A DNA stretch of 64,000 nt from Paenibacillus sp. FSL R10-2734 (GTDB taxonomy: Bacteria; Bacillota; Bacilli; Paenibacillales; Paenibacillaceae), in the NCBI RefSeq assembly GCF_037963865.1, contig NZ_CP150170.1:992001-1056000 (forward strand), in the 5' to 3' direction. The notes beneath the pieces are model-generated. The model did not search any database, was not told the DNA's origin, and saw nothing but the letters and a program-made list of their open reading frames with translations. A program made the position numbers and the translations under genes. Positions 8,769-16,907 of the stretch are shown here, piece by piece. Positions within the stretch are counted from its first letter, which is position 1, and the number at the start of each line of letters is the position of its first letter.

Positions 8769-9835
8769 AAATGCTTAAGAGTATTGCGCAGCATACTTTA
8801 ATGTTTATTGCTTTTTTTGGTGCAGCTGCGCTTAGCTGGACTGCGGCTTATTTTCTAATGAACAAATTGAGTGCTGCTTGGGGTTGGTCACCCTCAGAGT
8901 ATGTTTTGCAATTGATTACTGTTTTAGTTGGCTTAGTGATTTTGATGCTGATATTCTTGTTGTTTTCCACCTTCTTTCGCGGCTGGGAACGTGTTCTTTA
9001 TAAATCGATTATTGATGGGATTCGCCGTATCTCTAAGGGAGATTTTAATGTTGTACTTGAACAAAATAGGGAATACCGTGAATTCGGCGAAATTGTAGAG
9101 AGCATTAATGAAATGGCTAGTGAGCTGAGCCAGATGGAGACTATGCGCCAGGATTTCATCTCCAATGTATCGCATGAAATTCAATCTCCACTAACTTCCA
9201 TTCGAGGGTTTGCGCTTGCATTGAAGGACGAAACCTTAAGTAAGGAGAGTAGGAGGCACTATATTGATATTATTGTGGCTGAGAGCACCCGCGTATCTGG
9301 GCTCAGTGATAATTTATTGAAGCTTTCGGCGCTCGAATCGGGCAATTTTCCGTTTGAAAATCAGGTCTATCGCCTGGATAAGCAGCTTAGAGATACGATT
9401 CTGGCTTCTGAGCCACAGTGGCTGGAGAAAAATATTGAGGTAGAGGCTGAGCTGGAAGAAGTGAAGTTCTCTGCGGTTAAAGATTTAATGACCCAGGTCT
9501 GGACTAATCTTCTTCATAACAGCATTAAATTTACTTCTCAGAATGGATGTATTCATATCAAGCTTCGAACAGTAGATGGGCGAGTAGAGGTGGAGATTCA
9601 AGATAGCGGGATTGGTATCTCTGAAGAAGACCTACCACGCATCTTTGATCGCTTCTATAAGGCAGACAAAGCTAGAACCGCGAGCGGGGGAGGTAGTGGA
9701 CTGGGCCTATCGCTGGTGAAGAAGATCGTTGAGCTGCACGAGGGTAAAGTAACCGTAGCTAGTCGACCTGGTGAAGGGACGGCTTTTATAGTGAGCTTGC
9801 CAGTAAAAAATACAAATGAAATAAATAGTAAGTAG
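8765..9835 (+). CDS. Sensor histidine kinase
   Basis: A 356-residue membrane kinase and partner of the preceding regulator. Two N-terminal membrane helices (about 10-32 and 46-70) leave only a very short outside loop, as in intramembrane-sensing kinases. A HAMP domain (about 72-125) leads to the phosphorylation site SHEIQSPLTS with H137; the ATPase domain shows NLLHNSIKF (N box), DSGIGIS (G1), FDRFYKAD (F box) and GLGLSLVKKI (G2). With the ABC exporter this resembles BceRS-like and YvcPQ-like antibiotic-sensing modules in layout, although the exporter is a different ABC type. Role inferred from context. Confidence 0.9.
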   Translation: MKMLKSIAQHTLMFIAFFGAAALSWTAAYFLMNKLSAAWGWSPSEYVLQLITVLVGLVILMLIFLLFSTFFRGWERVLYKSIIDGIRRISKGDFNVVLEQNREYREFGEIVESINEMASELSQMETMRQDFISNVSHEIQSPLTSIRGFALALKDETLSKESRRHYIDIIVAESTRVSGLSDNLLKLSALESGNFPFENQVYRLDKQLRDTILASEPQWLEKNIEVEAELEEVKFSAVKDLMTQVWTNLLHNSIKFTSQNGCIHIKLRTVDGRVEVEIQDSGIGISEEDLPRIFDRFYKADKARTASGGGSGLGLSLVKKIVELHEGKVTVASRPGEGTAFIVSLPVKNTNEINSK

Positions 9836-9864
9836 AGCAGAGTAGCTATCTTTTATCTTAAACG

Positions 9865-9907
9865 AAACGCCGCTTTCCCCAGAATGCTTGGGGAAAGCGG
9901 CGTTTTT
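9865..9907. terminator. Strong rho-independent terminator
   Basis: A perfect sixteen-base stem (AAACGCCGCTTTCCCC at 9865-9880 with its complement at 9890-9905), nine-base loop and T tract. It lies between convergent genes and can serve both the kinase gene and moaA. Confidence 0.9.
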
Positions 9908-9918
9908 AATGAGACAGA

Positions 9919-10920
9919 CTAGCCTCCAATTTGAGACATGCGCCGAGCCGTCGGCGTGTGGCTTTGTGCTTTTTTCTCCAAGGCTAAGGCCATTTCGTGG
10001 TTATGGGGCTTGTTGCCCAGTGCTTTTCGGAATAAGGCTTGCACCGCTGCACGGTCGCTGATTAAAGGGCGCACATGGTATTCATCTGCCCAATACAGAC
10101 AAGCTTTGATATGACCATCTGCTGTGAGTCTCAGGCGATTGCAGTTATCGCAGAAGTGATCGCTCACGGGATGGATCAGACCGAACGTTCCTTGAGCTCC
10201 AATAACCCGCCGATTCTGGGAAGGGCCATTACCAGATGGCATCTCCGCTTCTTCGGTTTCCCATCCGGCTGCGGTACAAGCTTCTATAACAGTTTCGAGC
10301 GGCAGATAGGATTGGCGCCAAGAATCAGTAGCGCTTCCGATAGGCATATATTCAATAAAGCGTACATTTAGTGGACTGTTCATCGTAAGGGAGATGAAGT
10401 CTTTGATCTCGTCATCATTAATCCCTTTCATTAACACAACGTTAAGCTTGATCGGCTCCAGCCCAGCAGCTTGTGCTGCCTCGATCCCCTTTAGTACCTT
10501 GGAGACCTCACCGCCTCGCGTAATCATAGAGAATCGATCCTGCCGTAAAGAGTCTAGGCTGATGTTCACCCGTGACAGACCGGCTGCTTTTAGCAGCGCT
10601 GCTTTTGCCGGAAGCATTAAACCATTTGTAGTCAGTGAAATATCGTCGATCCCAGGAATGGCGGATATCATAGCCACTAGCTTCTCCAGATCTTTACGAA
10701 CAAGAGGTTCTCCGCCTGTTAGCCGTACCTTACGTAATCCGAGTGGTGCTAGTGATTCTACAACTGAGGTGATTTCCTCATAACTCAGAATCTCGTCCTT
10801 CGGCTGGAATTCCATCCCTTCCGCTGGCATACAATAAATGCAACGCAGGTTGCAGCGGTCGGTAACCGAAATGCGGATGTAATCGTGTAAACGCCCAAAA
10901 GGGTCCGTCAGCGGCTCCAT
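9919..10920 (-). CDS. moaA: GTP 3',8-cyclase MoaA (molybdenum cofactor biosynthesis)
   Basis: A radical SAM enzyme that, with MoaC, turns GTP into cyclic pyranopterin phosphate, the first step to molybdopterin. The 333-residue protein has the SAM-cluster cysteines C23, C27 and C30 (CNLRCIYC), LTGGEPLVR, the second cluster cysteines C257, C260 and C274 (FCDNCNRLRLTADG), and the essential C-terminal double glycine (QIGG). ATG 10920 follows GAAGGGAG. No other intact cofactor gene is adjacent, but a mobA-like remnant lies 4 kb away and a molybdoenzyme chaperone gene is divergently placed next to it. Confidence 0.95.
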   Translation of the reverse strand: MEPLTDPFGRLHDYIRISVTDRCNLRCIYCMPAEGMEFQPKDEILSYEEITSVVESLAPLGLRKVRLTGGEPLVRKDLEKLVAMISAIPGIDDISLTTNGLMLPAKAALLKAAGLSRVNISLDSLRQDRFSMITRGGEVSKVLKGIEAAQAAGLEPIKLNVVLMKGINDDEIKDFISLTMNSPLNVRFIEYMPIGSATDSWRQSYLPLETVIEACTAAGWETEEAEMPSGNGPSQNRRVIGAQGTFGLIHPVSDHFCDNCNRLRLTADGHIKACLYWADEYHVRPLISDRAAVQALFRKALGNKPHNHEMALALEKKAQSHTPTARRMSQIGG

Positions 10921-11028
10921 AGCGTTGCTCCCTTCATTTGTTGGTATTTTAAATCCTTTCCCTCCTTGAGAGAAGACGAAGGCGGTTGTACTTGTTTAGA
11001 ATTTTAAAGATCGCTCGGGAGTACGTCA

Positions 11029-11175
11029 ATGAGCAAAGTATTGGACGAGTTAAACAGCTCTTTTTTTGAAGAAAGAGGTTTATGGTTTTATTGCAAAATA
11101 ATGGACAAACTAAAGAGAATGATCAAGCCGAAACAGCCTTGTGAGAATGTGACAAAAGTACGACAAATGATGTGA
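11029..11175 (+). CDS. Possible small protein, 48 residues
   Basis: An open frame with ATG preceded at seven bases by GGGAG, in the 417-base gap between moaA and the TorD-like gene. It encodes a basic peptide starting MSKVLDELNSSFFEERG, with two cysteines and many lysines in the second half. It matches no family I recognise. It could equally be chance: the gap is AT-rich and the frame short. If real, it would lie upstream of the chaperone gene on the same strand. Confidence 0.25.
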   Translation: MSKVLDELNSSFFEERGLWFYCKIMDKLKRMIKPKQPCENVTKVRQMM

Positions 11176-11216
11176 TTAGACATAGAATGCTCACGGAAAG
11201 CGTTTAAAATATCCGA

Positions 11217-11222
11217 TATAAT
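11217..11222 (+). promoter_or_regulatory. Possible -10 element for the TorD-like gene
   Basis: TATAAT lies about 115 bases before the chaperone start. The expected -35 region (near 11194) is poor, which would suit an activator-dependent promoter; TGTGA half sites occur upstream near 11140 and 11171, but no full FNR palindrome was seen. Confidence 0.3.
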
Positions 11223-11337
11223 CTAGGTGCGGATTACTTTTTACGTTCACTTTTGCGAAACAGAAAGGATACCGGAAATTGCACGTCGATCATGTGATGG
11301 TGTGTGACCGGGAAACCCATTGAGGAGGATTTGCAAA

Positions 11338-12030
11338 ATGACTATGCAAACTGTTCCATCGCTCGCCGTGCCGGAGGCATTTAGCCATTGGTTGGAAAGT
11401 CGGGGATTAATATATCAGCTTTTAGTGGATTTTTTGGGTAGAAAACCATCACTCTCTCTTGTGGCTCAGTGGAGCCAAAATCGCAAGATGCGCGTTGCTG
11501 CAGAGATGACGGAAGGCGGGCGGGAACTGAAGCGCTATTTGAGTCAGGAACCGAACAAGCTCCCTTATATATGTGAGAAAGAGATCCAAGAATATAAACG
11601 GCTTATGCATGAACAGACAGTAAGTTCCTTTAATTTACGTGAAGCAGCTATACTGGGGCGTTCGGAAGATTTCTGCAACGTGCTTGCTGATGTGTATACT
11701 TCTGCAGGAATTGTATTCAACAAATGTAATGGTGAAGCTGATGATCATATTGCTATTGAGCTGGAGTTTATGGCAGTGATGCATGAGCGTATGTTGTATA
11801 ACAGCTTTTCAATAAGAAGTGCTATGGATCTACTTGATATTCAGGTAGCCTTTTTGGAAGAGCATTTACTGCAATGGACTCCACAGTTCTGCGAGAAATT
11901 GAACGCAGCAACAGAAAGTACATTGTATTTGGGACTCTCCCATATGCTCGCGGAATTTCTACCCCTTGATCTGCAAATGCTGCGTTCCTGGAGAGCTTCA
12001 CTGGAGACCAGTGCAGCGACAATGGTATAG
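11338..12030 (+). CDS. TorD/DmsD-family molecular chaperone (molybdoenzyme assembly)
   Basis: A 230-residue, mainly helical protein of the TorD/NarJ-like chaperone family. Its members hold the apo-catalytic subunit of Mo-bisPGD oxidoreductases until cofactor insertion and Tat export. Family-like features are the N-terminal RGLIYQLLVDFLGRKPSL helix, the long helical core, the EFMAVMHERML segment, and the C-terminal FLEEHLLQWTPQFCEKL segment (compare the family's F-x-x-x-H-L-x-x-W-x-P-x-F pattern). ATG 11338 follows GAGGAGG at nine bases. No molybdoenzyme structural gene is in the window, so the client must be elsewhere. Identification is by motif, not search. Confidence 0.75.
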   Translation: MTMQTVPSLAVPEAFSHWLESRGLIYQLLVDFLGRKPSLSLVAQWSQNRKMRVAAEMTEGGRELKRYLSQEPNKLPYICEKEIQEYKRLMHEQTVSSFNLREAAILGRSEDFCNVLADVYTSAGIVFNKCNGEADDHIAIELEFMAVMHERMLYNSFSIRSAMDLLDIQVAFLEEHLLQWTPQFCEKLNAATESTLYLGLSHMLAEFLPLDLQMLRSWRASLETSAATMV

Positions 12031-12050
12031 GAGTACTTTAATATTACAAA

Positions 12051-12079
12051 ACCCGGCCTATAATTTAGGTCGGGTTTTT
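12051..12079 (+). terminator. Rho-independent terminator after the TorD-like gene
   Basis: Ten-base stem ACCCGGCCTA / TAGGTCGGGT (one G-U pair), five-base loop, T run. Confidence 0.85.
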
Positions 12080-12123
12080 CGTGCTATGGAGTGATCTAAG
12101 TGAATTGAAGCTCTAGAAGAATA

Positions 12124-12311
12124 ATCAGGGAATTCCTCCCTATAATTCTGGGATTATTGGTCACAAGACGTATGATTAGGGAAAACCTCCCTATATTTCG
12201 CCTGATTTGGCGATAAATTAGGCAAACTAGCTAATTTACAGGGAGGAATTCCCTGATTTCATTAATTTAGCGCAATTATCGGAAATTTAGAGGGAGTTTA
12301 GTTTTTCCTTA
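12124..12311. repeat. Four-arm quasi-palindromic element (copy 2)
   Basis: Core AGGGAAnnnnCCTCCCT. An exact 18-base inverted pair, ATCAGGGAATTCCTCCCT at 12124-12141 and its complement at 12240-12257, joins arms 1 and 3; arm 2 is ATTAGGGAAAACCTCCCT at 12174-12191; arm 4 is a more degenerate inverted copy ending near 12311. Core starts are spaced about 51, 78 and 56 bases. It lies between convergent genes, downstream of a terminator. The surrounding gap (12031-12479) holds no gene. Confidence 0.65.
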
Positions 12312-12392
12312 ATTAGTTGTTAGACCCACCGCCCATCACCCAACCCAAAAAGTCGAATGGTTAGGTAGCCCCCGTTACTTTGCCCATTACAA

Positions 12393-12444
12393 TAAAAAGA
12401 AGCTGCCCCATAAGTAGTATTCACTACTTTTGGGGCAGCTTCTT
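12393..12444 (-). terminator. Rho-independent terminator of the RND efflux gene
   Basis: A perfect fourteen-base stem AAGAAGCTGCCCCA (12397-12410) with its complement (12431-12444), extended inside by AAGTAGT/ACTACTT. On the minus strand it ends in a T run. Confidence 0.88.
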
Positions 12445-12479
12445 GATTAAGCATGCTCACTTGATTTGCATCAAATGTT

Positions 12480-15400
12480 CTAGTCAATTACCTTTTTGCT
12501 GCGGAATTTCATCAGGAACTCATACACGACTGGAACTACTACAAGTGTCAGTAACGTGGAACTGATCAAACCGCCGATAACTGTAACTCCTAGTCCTCTG
12601 GAGATGATCCCTGCACTGTTTTCAAGTCCTGAAACCAGCGGCAGCAATGCACCAATCGTTGCAAGTGCAGTCATCAGAATTGGACGTAAACGTGTGCCGC
12701 CTGCTTCTAGCAAGGCTTGACGCGTGGTAAGTCCTTCTTTTTCCTTATGAATAACGCGGTCGATGAGGACTATCGCATTCGTGACTACGATACCAATCAA
12801 CATCAGCGCACCCATGAGGGAGGAGACGTTTAAGGTTTCCCCAGCGATCAGAAGGGCAACGAGTACCCCGATAACTGTGAAAGGAAGTGAGAACAGGATA
12901 GCAAATGGAGCTAATCCACCGCCAAATGTAACCACAAGCACGAAGTATACGATGGCAATAGCAGCCGCCATAGCAATACCTAATTGACCAAATGTATCAT
13001 TGATCTGCTCGGTTACACCACCGAAGCTGACCGTTACGCCATCAGGTAAGTCCATAGCGTCTACTTTTTCCTTCACGCTGTTTGAAGCACTATTGACGTC
13101 ACTCGAAATAATCTCGGCAGTGACATCCACCTTCATTTTACCGTCCATCCGAGTAATCGAGTCAGGGGAAGAGCCATTTTCAATTTTAGCGACTTGCCCG
13201 ATTGGCACGGAGATGCCTAGTGGTGAAGTCAATGTTGCCTCTTCCATTTCTTTAATACTCTTATACGTTTCTTTATCTGTTTCGATATAGACCTTGTAGT
13301 TCTTGCCGTCCATTTCTACTTCTGTGAGTACTGGACGTGTACCTGCAGGAGCAAGCTTCATCGCAATTTGTCCCGCTGTAAGTCCAAGGGAGCTAAGCTT
13401 CTCTTGATCCGCTACAATCGTATATTGATCGTAAGCTTCTTTGAGACTTGTTTCTCCATCCTTGAAATTAGTGGTGTCAGCCTGAACGATTTTGGCAATC
13501 TCATCCGCGACTGGCTTAATCTGATCCAGCTCGTCACCGAATACATTCACGGTTAGAGTGCTTCCACCCATACCTCCGCTCATCATGGCGGACATATCAC
13601 CCCACACACCATCTGGGACTTCTGCGGTTAAGCCTTCAATTAACTTCTCTTTAACGTTGTCGAAATCAGGAGTATTACTATCATAAACGATGAAGAAGAG
13701 TCCTGAGTTGCTAGATCCGCCCATACCCATCGGGCCGCCGCCGCCGATAGAATATTGCATTTTATCAACATGCTGCTGCGCTAAAATATATTTCTCAGCT
13801 TTCAGGCCTTGCTCTTGAACTTCTTCAGTTCTTTGTCCAGCCTTCGGTGAGTAAGTTAACATAACCGTTTTATCCTCTTGGGAAGGCATAAAGCTAACGC
13901 CGATAGGCTTGATTAGGAACAAGCTGCCCGCAAGGAGGAGAACCGCTACTCCAAACGTAACGAGCTTATGAGAAAGACACCAGTTCAGAATTTTTTGATA
14001 ACCGGCAGCTAGCTTGTCTGGTTTCTCACTGTGGGTTTTCTTACCCTTCAATCCATTGCGGAACAGGGAGTGAGCCATGGCAGGAACTAGGGTAATCGCA
14101 ACTACTAATGAAGCGAGCAGGGCGAAGACCATGGTTAAAGCGAAAGGCAGGAACAGCTCGCCAACCATACCACTAACCAAAGCAAGCGGTAAGAACACCG
14201 CAATGGTTACAATTGTAGAGGACATGATCGGTACGAACATTTCACGTGTGGATGCACTGATCAATTCCCGGCCTTTCAGTTTCTCGCCGGATAAGGAGAG
14301 CCTTCGGTATATGTTCTCTATGACTACAATCGAGTCATCGACTACCCGCCCGATGGCAACGGTCATCGCTCCAAGGGTCATCATATTAAGCGTAATATCC
14401 ATCTGACGCAGACATAGTACTGCGATCAGCAGAGATAATGGAATAGAGATGATAGAAATGATCGTCGAACGAATATTCCGTAGGAAAACCAAAATGATAA
14501 TTACTGCGAAAAGGGCACCAAATACCGCTTTGGACAGCATTGTATTTACGGAGTCTTCAATCGGCTTACCTTGGTCAAGCAGAATCGTAAGGTCAATACC
14601 TTTATATTGTGCCTTTAATTCTTCTGTCTTGTCTTTCACGCCATTTACAACATCAACTGTATTGGCATCATTGGCTTTGACAATCTGGATACCGATTGAT
14701 TCTTTACCATTCGTACGGGAGATGGATTCAGAATTCCCAACAACCTCAATTGTGGCAAGCTCTCCCAGCTTCACGGTTGGCAGTCCCATATTTGCAGCTC
14801 CGCCAGCAGCGCCTGCACCAGCGGCACTTCCAGCACCTGCTCCGGCAGCACCAGTAGCTCCAGCTCCAGGAGAACCAACCCCAGCAGCGCCCGTAGCACC
14901 AGTTGGCATAACTGGAATGGTCACATTTTTAAGATCCTCAACGGTAGTGACGTTGCCATCCACGACAACTGCCTTTTGCGCTTTGTCCATCTCGAACAGT
15001 CCTAGTGGAACACGGAGGGAAGAGCCTTGAATGATACCTTTAACCGTATCTTCGGTGAGTCCGTATTGATCGAGCTTCTCTTGATTGAACTTAAGTGAAA
15101 CTTCTTTGACGTATTGTCCAGAGATTTGTATAGAAGCAACACCCTCAACATCCTCGAGGGCAGGGCGAATATCGTTCTCGACAATACGGGTTAGTTCCTC
15201 AAGATCTTCTGAATCCCCATTGGATAAACTGAGGGAGACGACAGGCATTGAGCTAAGGCTAAAACGGGAAATGGAAGGCTTCTGCACATCGTCTGGCAGA
15301 GAGACCTCATTTAGAGCCTCACGAACTGCTGCTGTCGCATTATCCAGATTCGTACCATAATCGAACTCGATCTGGATACTGGAGGCGTTCTCTAGCGAAG

Positions 15401-15650
15401 TGGAGGTAATCGTTTTTACACCATCCACATTGCGTAGCTTCTGCTCCAAAGGTTTGCTGACATCGTTTACGACACCTTCAGGTGCAGCCCCGGGATAAAT
15501 AGTTGTAATGCTAAGATAGGGAATACTAATATTAGGTAAGGTTTCTTGCTTCATCGTAAGCCCGCTATATAAACCGGCAAATACAATAATTATCGTCAGA
15601 AGCCAAATTGCAAATTTGTTCCTGAGCGAGAAATTAATTAAGCTTTTCAT
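12480..15650 (-). CDS. RND-family efflux transporter (AcrB/SwrC-like)
   Basis: A 1056-residue resistance-nodulation-division pump powered by protons. It has the duplicated RND layout: a membrane helix at 12-32, a large extracytoplasmic porter domain, a six-helix block at about 345-560 with the proton-relay aspartates in the RVVDDSIVVIENI segment, a second porter domain, and a final membrane block with the conserved GIVVTNAIVLIDRV. In Firmicutes relatives include SwrC/YerP, linked to surfactin export and self-resistance. Residues about 246-288 form an unusual Gly/Ala repeat tract (GATGAAG, GAGAGSAAGAG) inside the first porter domain. ATG 15650 follows GAGAGGAG. It is downstream of, and probably co-transcribed with, a TetR regulator gene. 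Confidence 0.93.
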   Translation of the reverse strand: MKSLINFSLRNKFAIWLLTIIIVFAGLYSGLTMKQETLPNISIPYLSITTIYPGAAPEGVVNDVSKPLEQKLRNVDGVKTITSTSLENASSIQIEFDYGTNLDNATAAVREALNEVSLPDDVQKPSISRFSLSSMPVVSLSLSNGDSEDLEELTRIVENDIRPALEDVEGVASIQISGQYVKEVSLKFNQEKLDQYGLTEDTVKGIIQGSSLRVPLGLFEMDKAQKAVVVDGNVTTVEDLKNVTIPVMPTGATGAAGVGSPGAGATGAAGAGAGSAAGAGAAGGAANMGLPTVKLGELATIEVVGNSESISRTNGKESIGIQIVKANDANTVDVVNGVKDKTEELKAQYKGIDLTILLDQGKPIEDSVNTMLSKAVFGALFAVIIILVFLRNIRSTIISIISIPLSLLIAVLCLRQMDITLNMMTLGAMTVAIGRVVDDSIVVIENIYRRLSLSGEKLKGRELISASTREMFVPIMSSTIVTIAVFLPLALVSGMVGELFLPFALTMVFALLASLVVAITLVPAMAHSLFRNGLKGKKTHSEKPDKLAAGYQKILNWCLSHKLVTFGVAVLLLAGSLFLIKPIGVSFMPSQEDKTVMLTYSPKAGQRTEEVQEQGLKAEKYILAQQHVDKMQYSIGGGGPMGMGGSSNSGLFFIVYDSNTPDFDNVKEKLIEGLTAEVPDGVWGDMSAMMSGGMGGSTLTVNVFGDELDQIKPVADEIAKIVQADTTNFKDGETSLKEAYDQYTIVADQEKLSSLGLTAGQIAMKLAPAGTRPVLTEVEMDGKNYKVYIETDKETYKSIKEMEEATLTSPLGISVPIGQVAKIENGSSPDSITRMDGKMKVDVTAEIISSDVNSASNSVKEKVDAMDLPDGVTVSFGGVTEQINDTFGQLGIAMAAAIAIVYFVLVVTFGGGLAPFAILFSLPFTVIGVLVALLIAGETLNVSSLMGALMLIGIVVTNAIVLIDRVIHKEKEGLTTRQALLEAGGTRLRPILMTALATIGALLPLVSGLENSAGIISRGLGVTVIGGLISSTLLTLVVVPVVYEFLMKFRSKKVID

Positions 15651-15764
15651 AAGTTTTGATTCTGCTCCTCTCGGGCCTTTTCTTTATGAAATAGGACGCC
15701 ATTTTGAAAATGTATAATACTCGCTATCCATGTTCTTCTCTCTCACGAACTCTTTATAGAGCAA

Positions 15765-16682
15765 TTAACGAAATACGCATGAATGATGTGATAATGAGGG
15801 AACCAGCTTCCTCAATTCTTCCAATTCCGTAGTGAGCTCTGAGCGGACTTGGAGGTTGGACAACATCCCCTGTATGATCGCTTTTCGTGGGTGAGGCAAG
15901 AGAACTTCGCCTTCTAGAATGTTGAGTGATTCCAGCAAGTCGGCAATCTCATCGGATTCTATACCCTTTAATTTACTGACCACAGCCTTCATTTCTTTTA
16001 TGAGCTTTAGTGGATTCTTACGCTTGCTCTCTTCATTCTCCTCCATCCAGCTTGCTAAAATAGTAGAGTTAATGAGTGGAGCCTGCTTACTTGTAAGAAG
16101 ACCGGATACAATAATATCCAATAGATTCATAAGATGATCAGCCATAACGGCAATGGACAAATGGGTATCCTGACGAAAAATAACTGCAATATATGATTTG
16201 ATCAGTCCATGTCCAACAATACATAAATCTCCGGTATAAGGAACGATGTCTTTTCCATAAAGGGTCTCCATCTTCACCTGAAACCAGCGTAAGAAGGAAG
16301 CATTGTTTCTACGTAGCCATTCTGGTACTTCCGTATCAAATCCTTTTCCGGCAACTTCCTGAATTTGACGCTGCAAGAACTCACGTAATTCGTACACATG
16401 ACTCAGTAGAATTTCTATTTGATTCCTAAGCTTCTCACGCGGTGTTCTTTGGGTTTCTTGTTCTTCACGTAATAAAGGATCACGAATCATTCGGTAACAA
16501 TAGAGGAAAATACTGCGTTCCAGTTCTTCTTTTGATTTGAATACTAGATACAAGCTTCCCTTCGAAATTCCGCATAATTCAGCGATCTCTTGCATGGACG
16601 TAGAAGAGGAGCCTTTTACAGCGAATAACTGCATGGCGATCTTAATAATCTGTTCCTGCTTGTCCACTGTTTTATCACTCAT
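15765..16682 (-). CDS. TetR-family transcriptional regulator of the RND pump
   Basis: A 305-residue regulator. The N-terminal helix-turn-helix domain (about 10-56) has IIKIAMQLFAVKGSSSTSM and EIAELCGISKGSLYLVFKSK, typical of TetR/AcrR. The effector-binding part is longer than usual (family members are near 200 residues) and ends in a predicted coiled segment rich in Glu and Lys (about 215-300). ATG 16682 follows GGAGGT. A promoter with an overlapping palindrome lies just upstream, which suggests self-repression; the pump gene 114 bases downstream is the likely second target through shared transcription. Confidence 0.9.
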   Translation of the reverse strand: MSDKTVDKQEQIIKIAMQLFAVKGSSSTSMQEIAELCGISKGSLYLVFKSKEELERSIFLYCYRMIRDPLLREEQETQRTPREKLRNQIEILLSHVYELREFLQRQIQEVAGKGFDTEVPEWLRRNNASFLRWFQVKMETLYGKDIVPYTGDLCIVGHGLIKSYIAVIFRQDTHLSIAVMADHLMNLLDIIVSGLLTSKQAPLINSTILASWMEENEESKRKNPLKLIKEMKAVVSKLKGIESDEIADLLESLNILEGEVLLPHPRKAIIQGMLSNLQVRSELTTELEELRKLVPSLSHHSCVFR

Positions 16683-16721
16683 TGGGGGGATAACCTCCTT
16701 TCTGACTACCCAGTTCTATAA

Positions 16722-16737
16722 TTGACTAATTGGTCAA
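16722..16737. promoter_or_regulatory. Probable TetR operator
   Basis: Near-perfect palindrome TTGACTAATTGGTCAA (14 of 16 symmetric), placed a few bases downstream of the -10 of the regulator's own promoter, where a bound repressor would block initiation. Confidence 0.6.
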
Positions 16738-16741
16738 AATA

Positions 16742-16770
16742 ATTATATTCGATACATCCTGTCATTACAA
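16742..16770 (-). promoter_or_regulatory. Sigma-A promoter of the TetR-RND unit
   Basis: On the minus strand: -35 TTGTAA (16770-16765), 17-base spacer, -10 TATAAT (16747-16742). The operator palindrome follows directly. Confidence 0.7.
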
Positions 16771-16907
16771 ATTTCAGAACAGAAGGGTTACAGTTTTGTC
16801 GTAAATAGACTTTTACACAGTATTGTCTAGGAAGAAATAGGTTCTTCATGTAATATATAAATGTGTCAATACAGTGTTGCTCGTATGAATAAGAAGGTAG
16901 GTACAGT

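Noticed and set aside
14449..15030. A 193-residue plus-strand frame opposite the RND gene
   Set aside because: Pro/Ala/Ser-rich reading of the complementary Gly/Ala tract; no start site and the minus-strand RND gene is clear.
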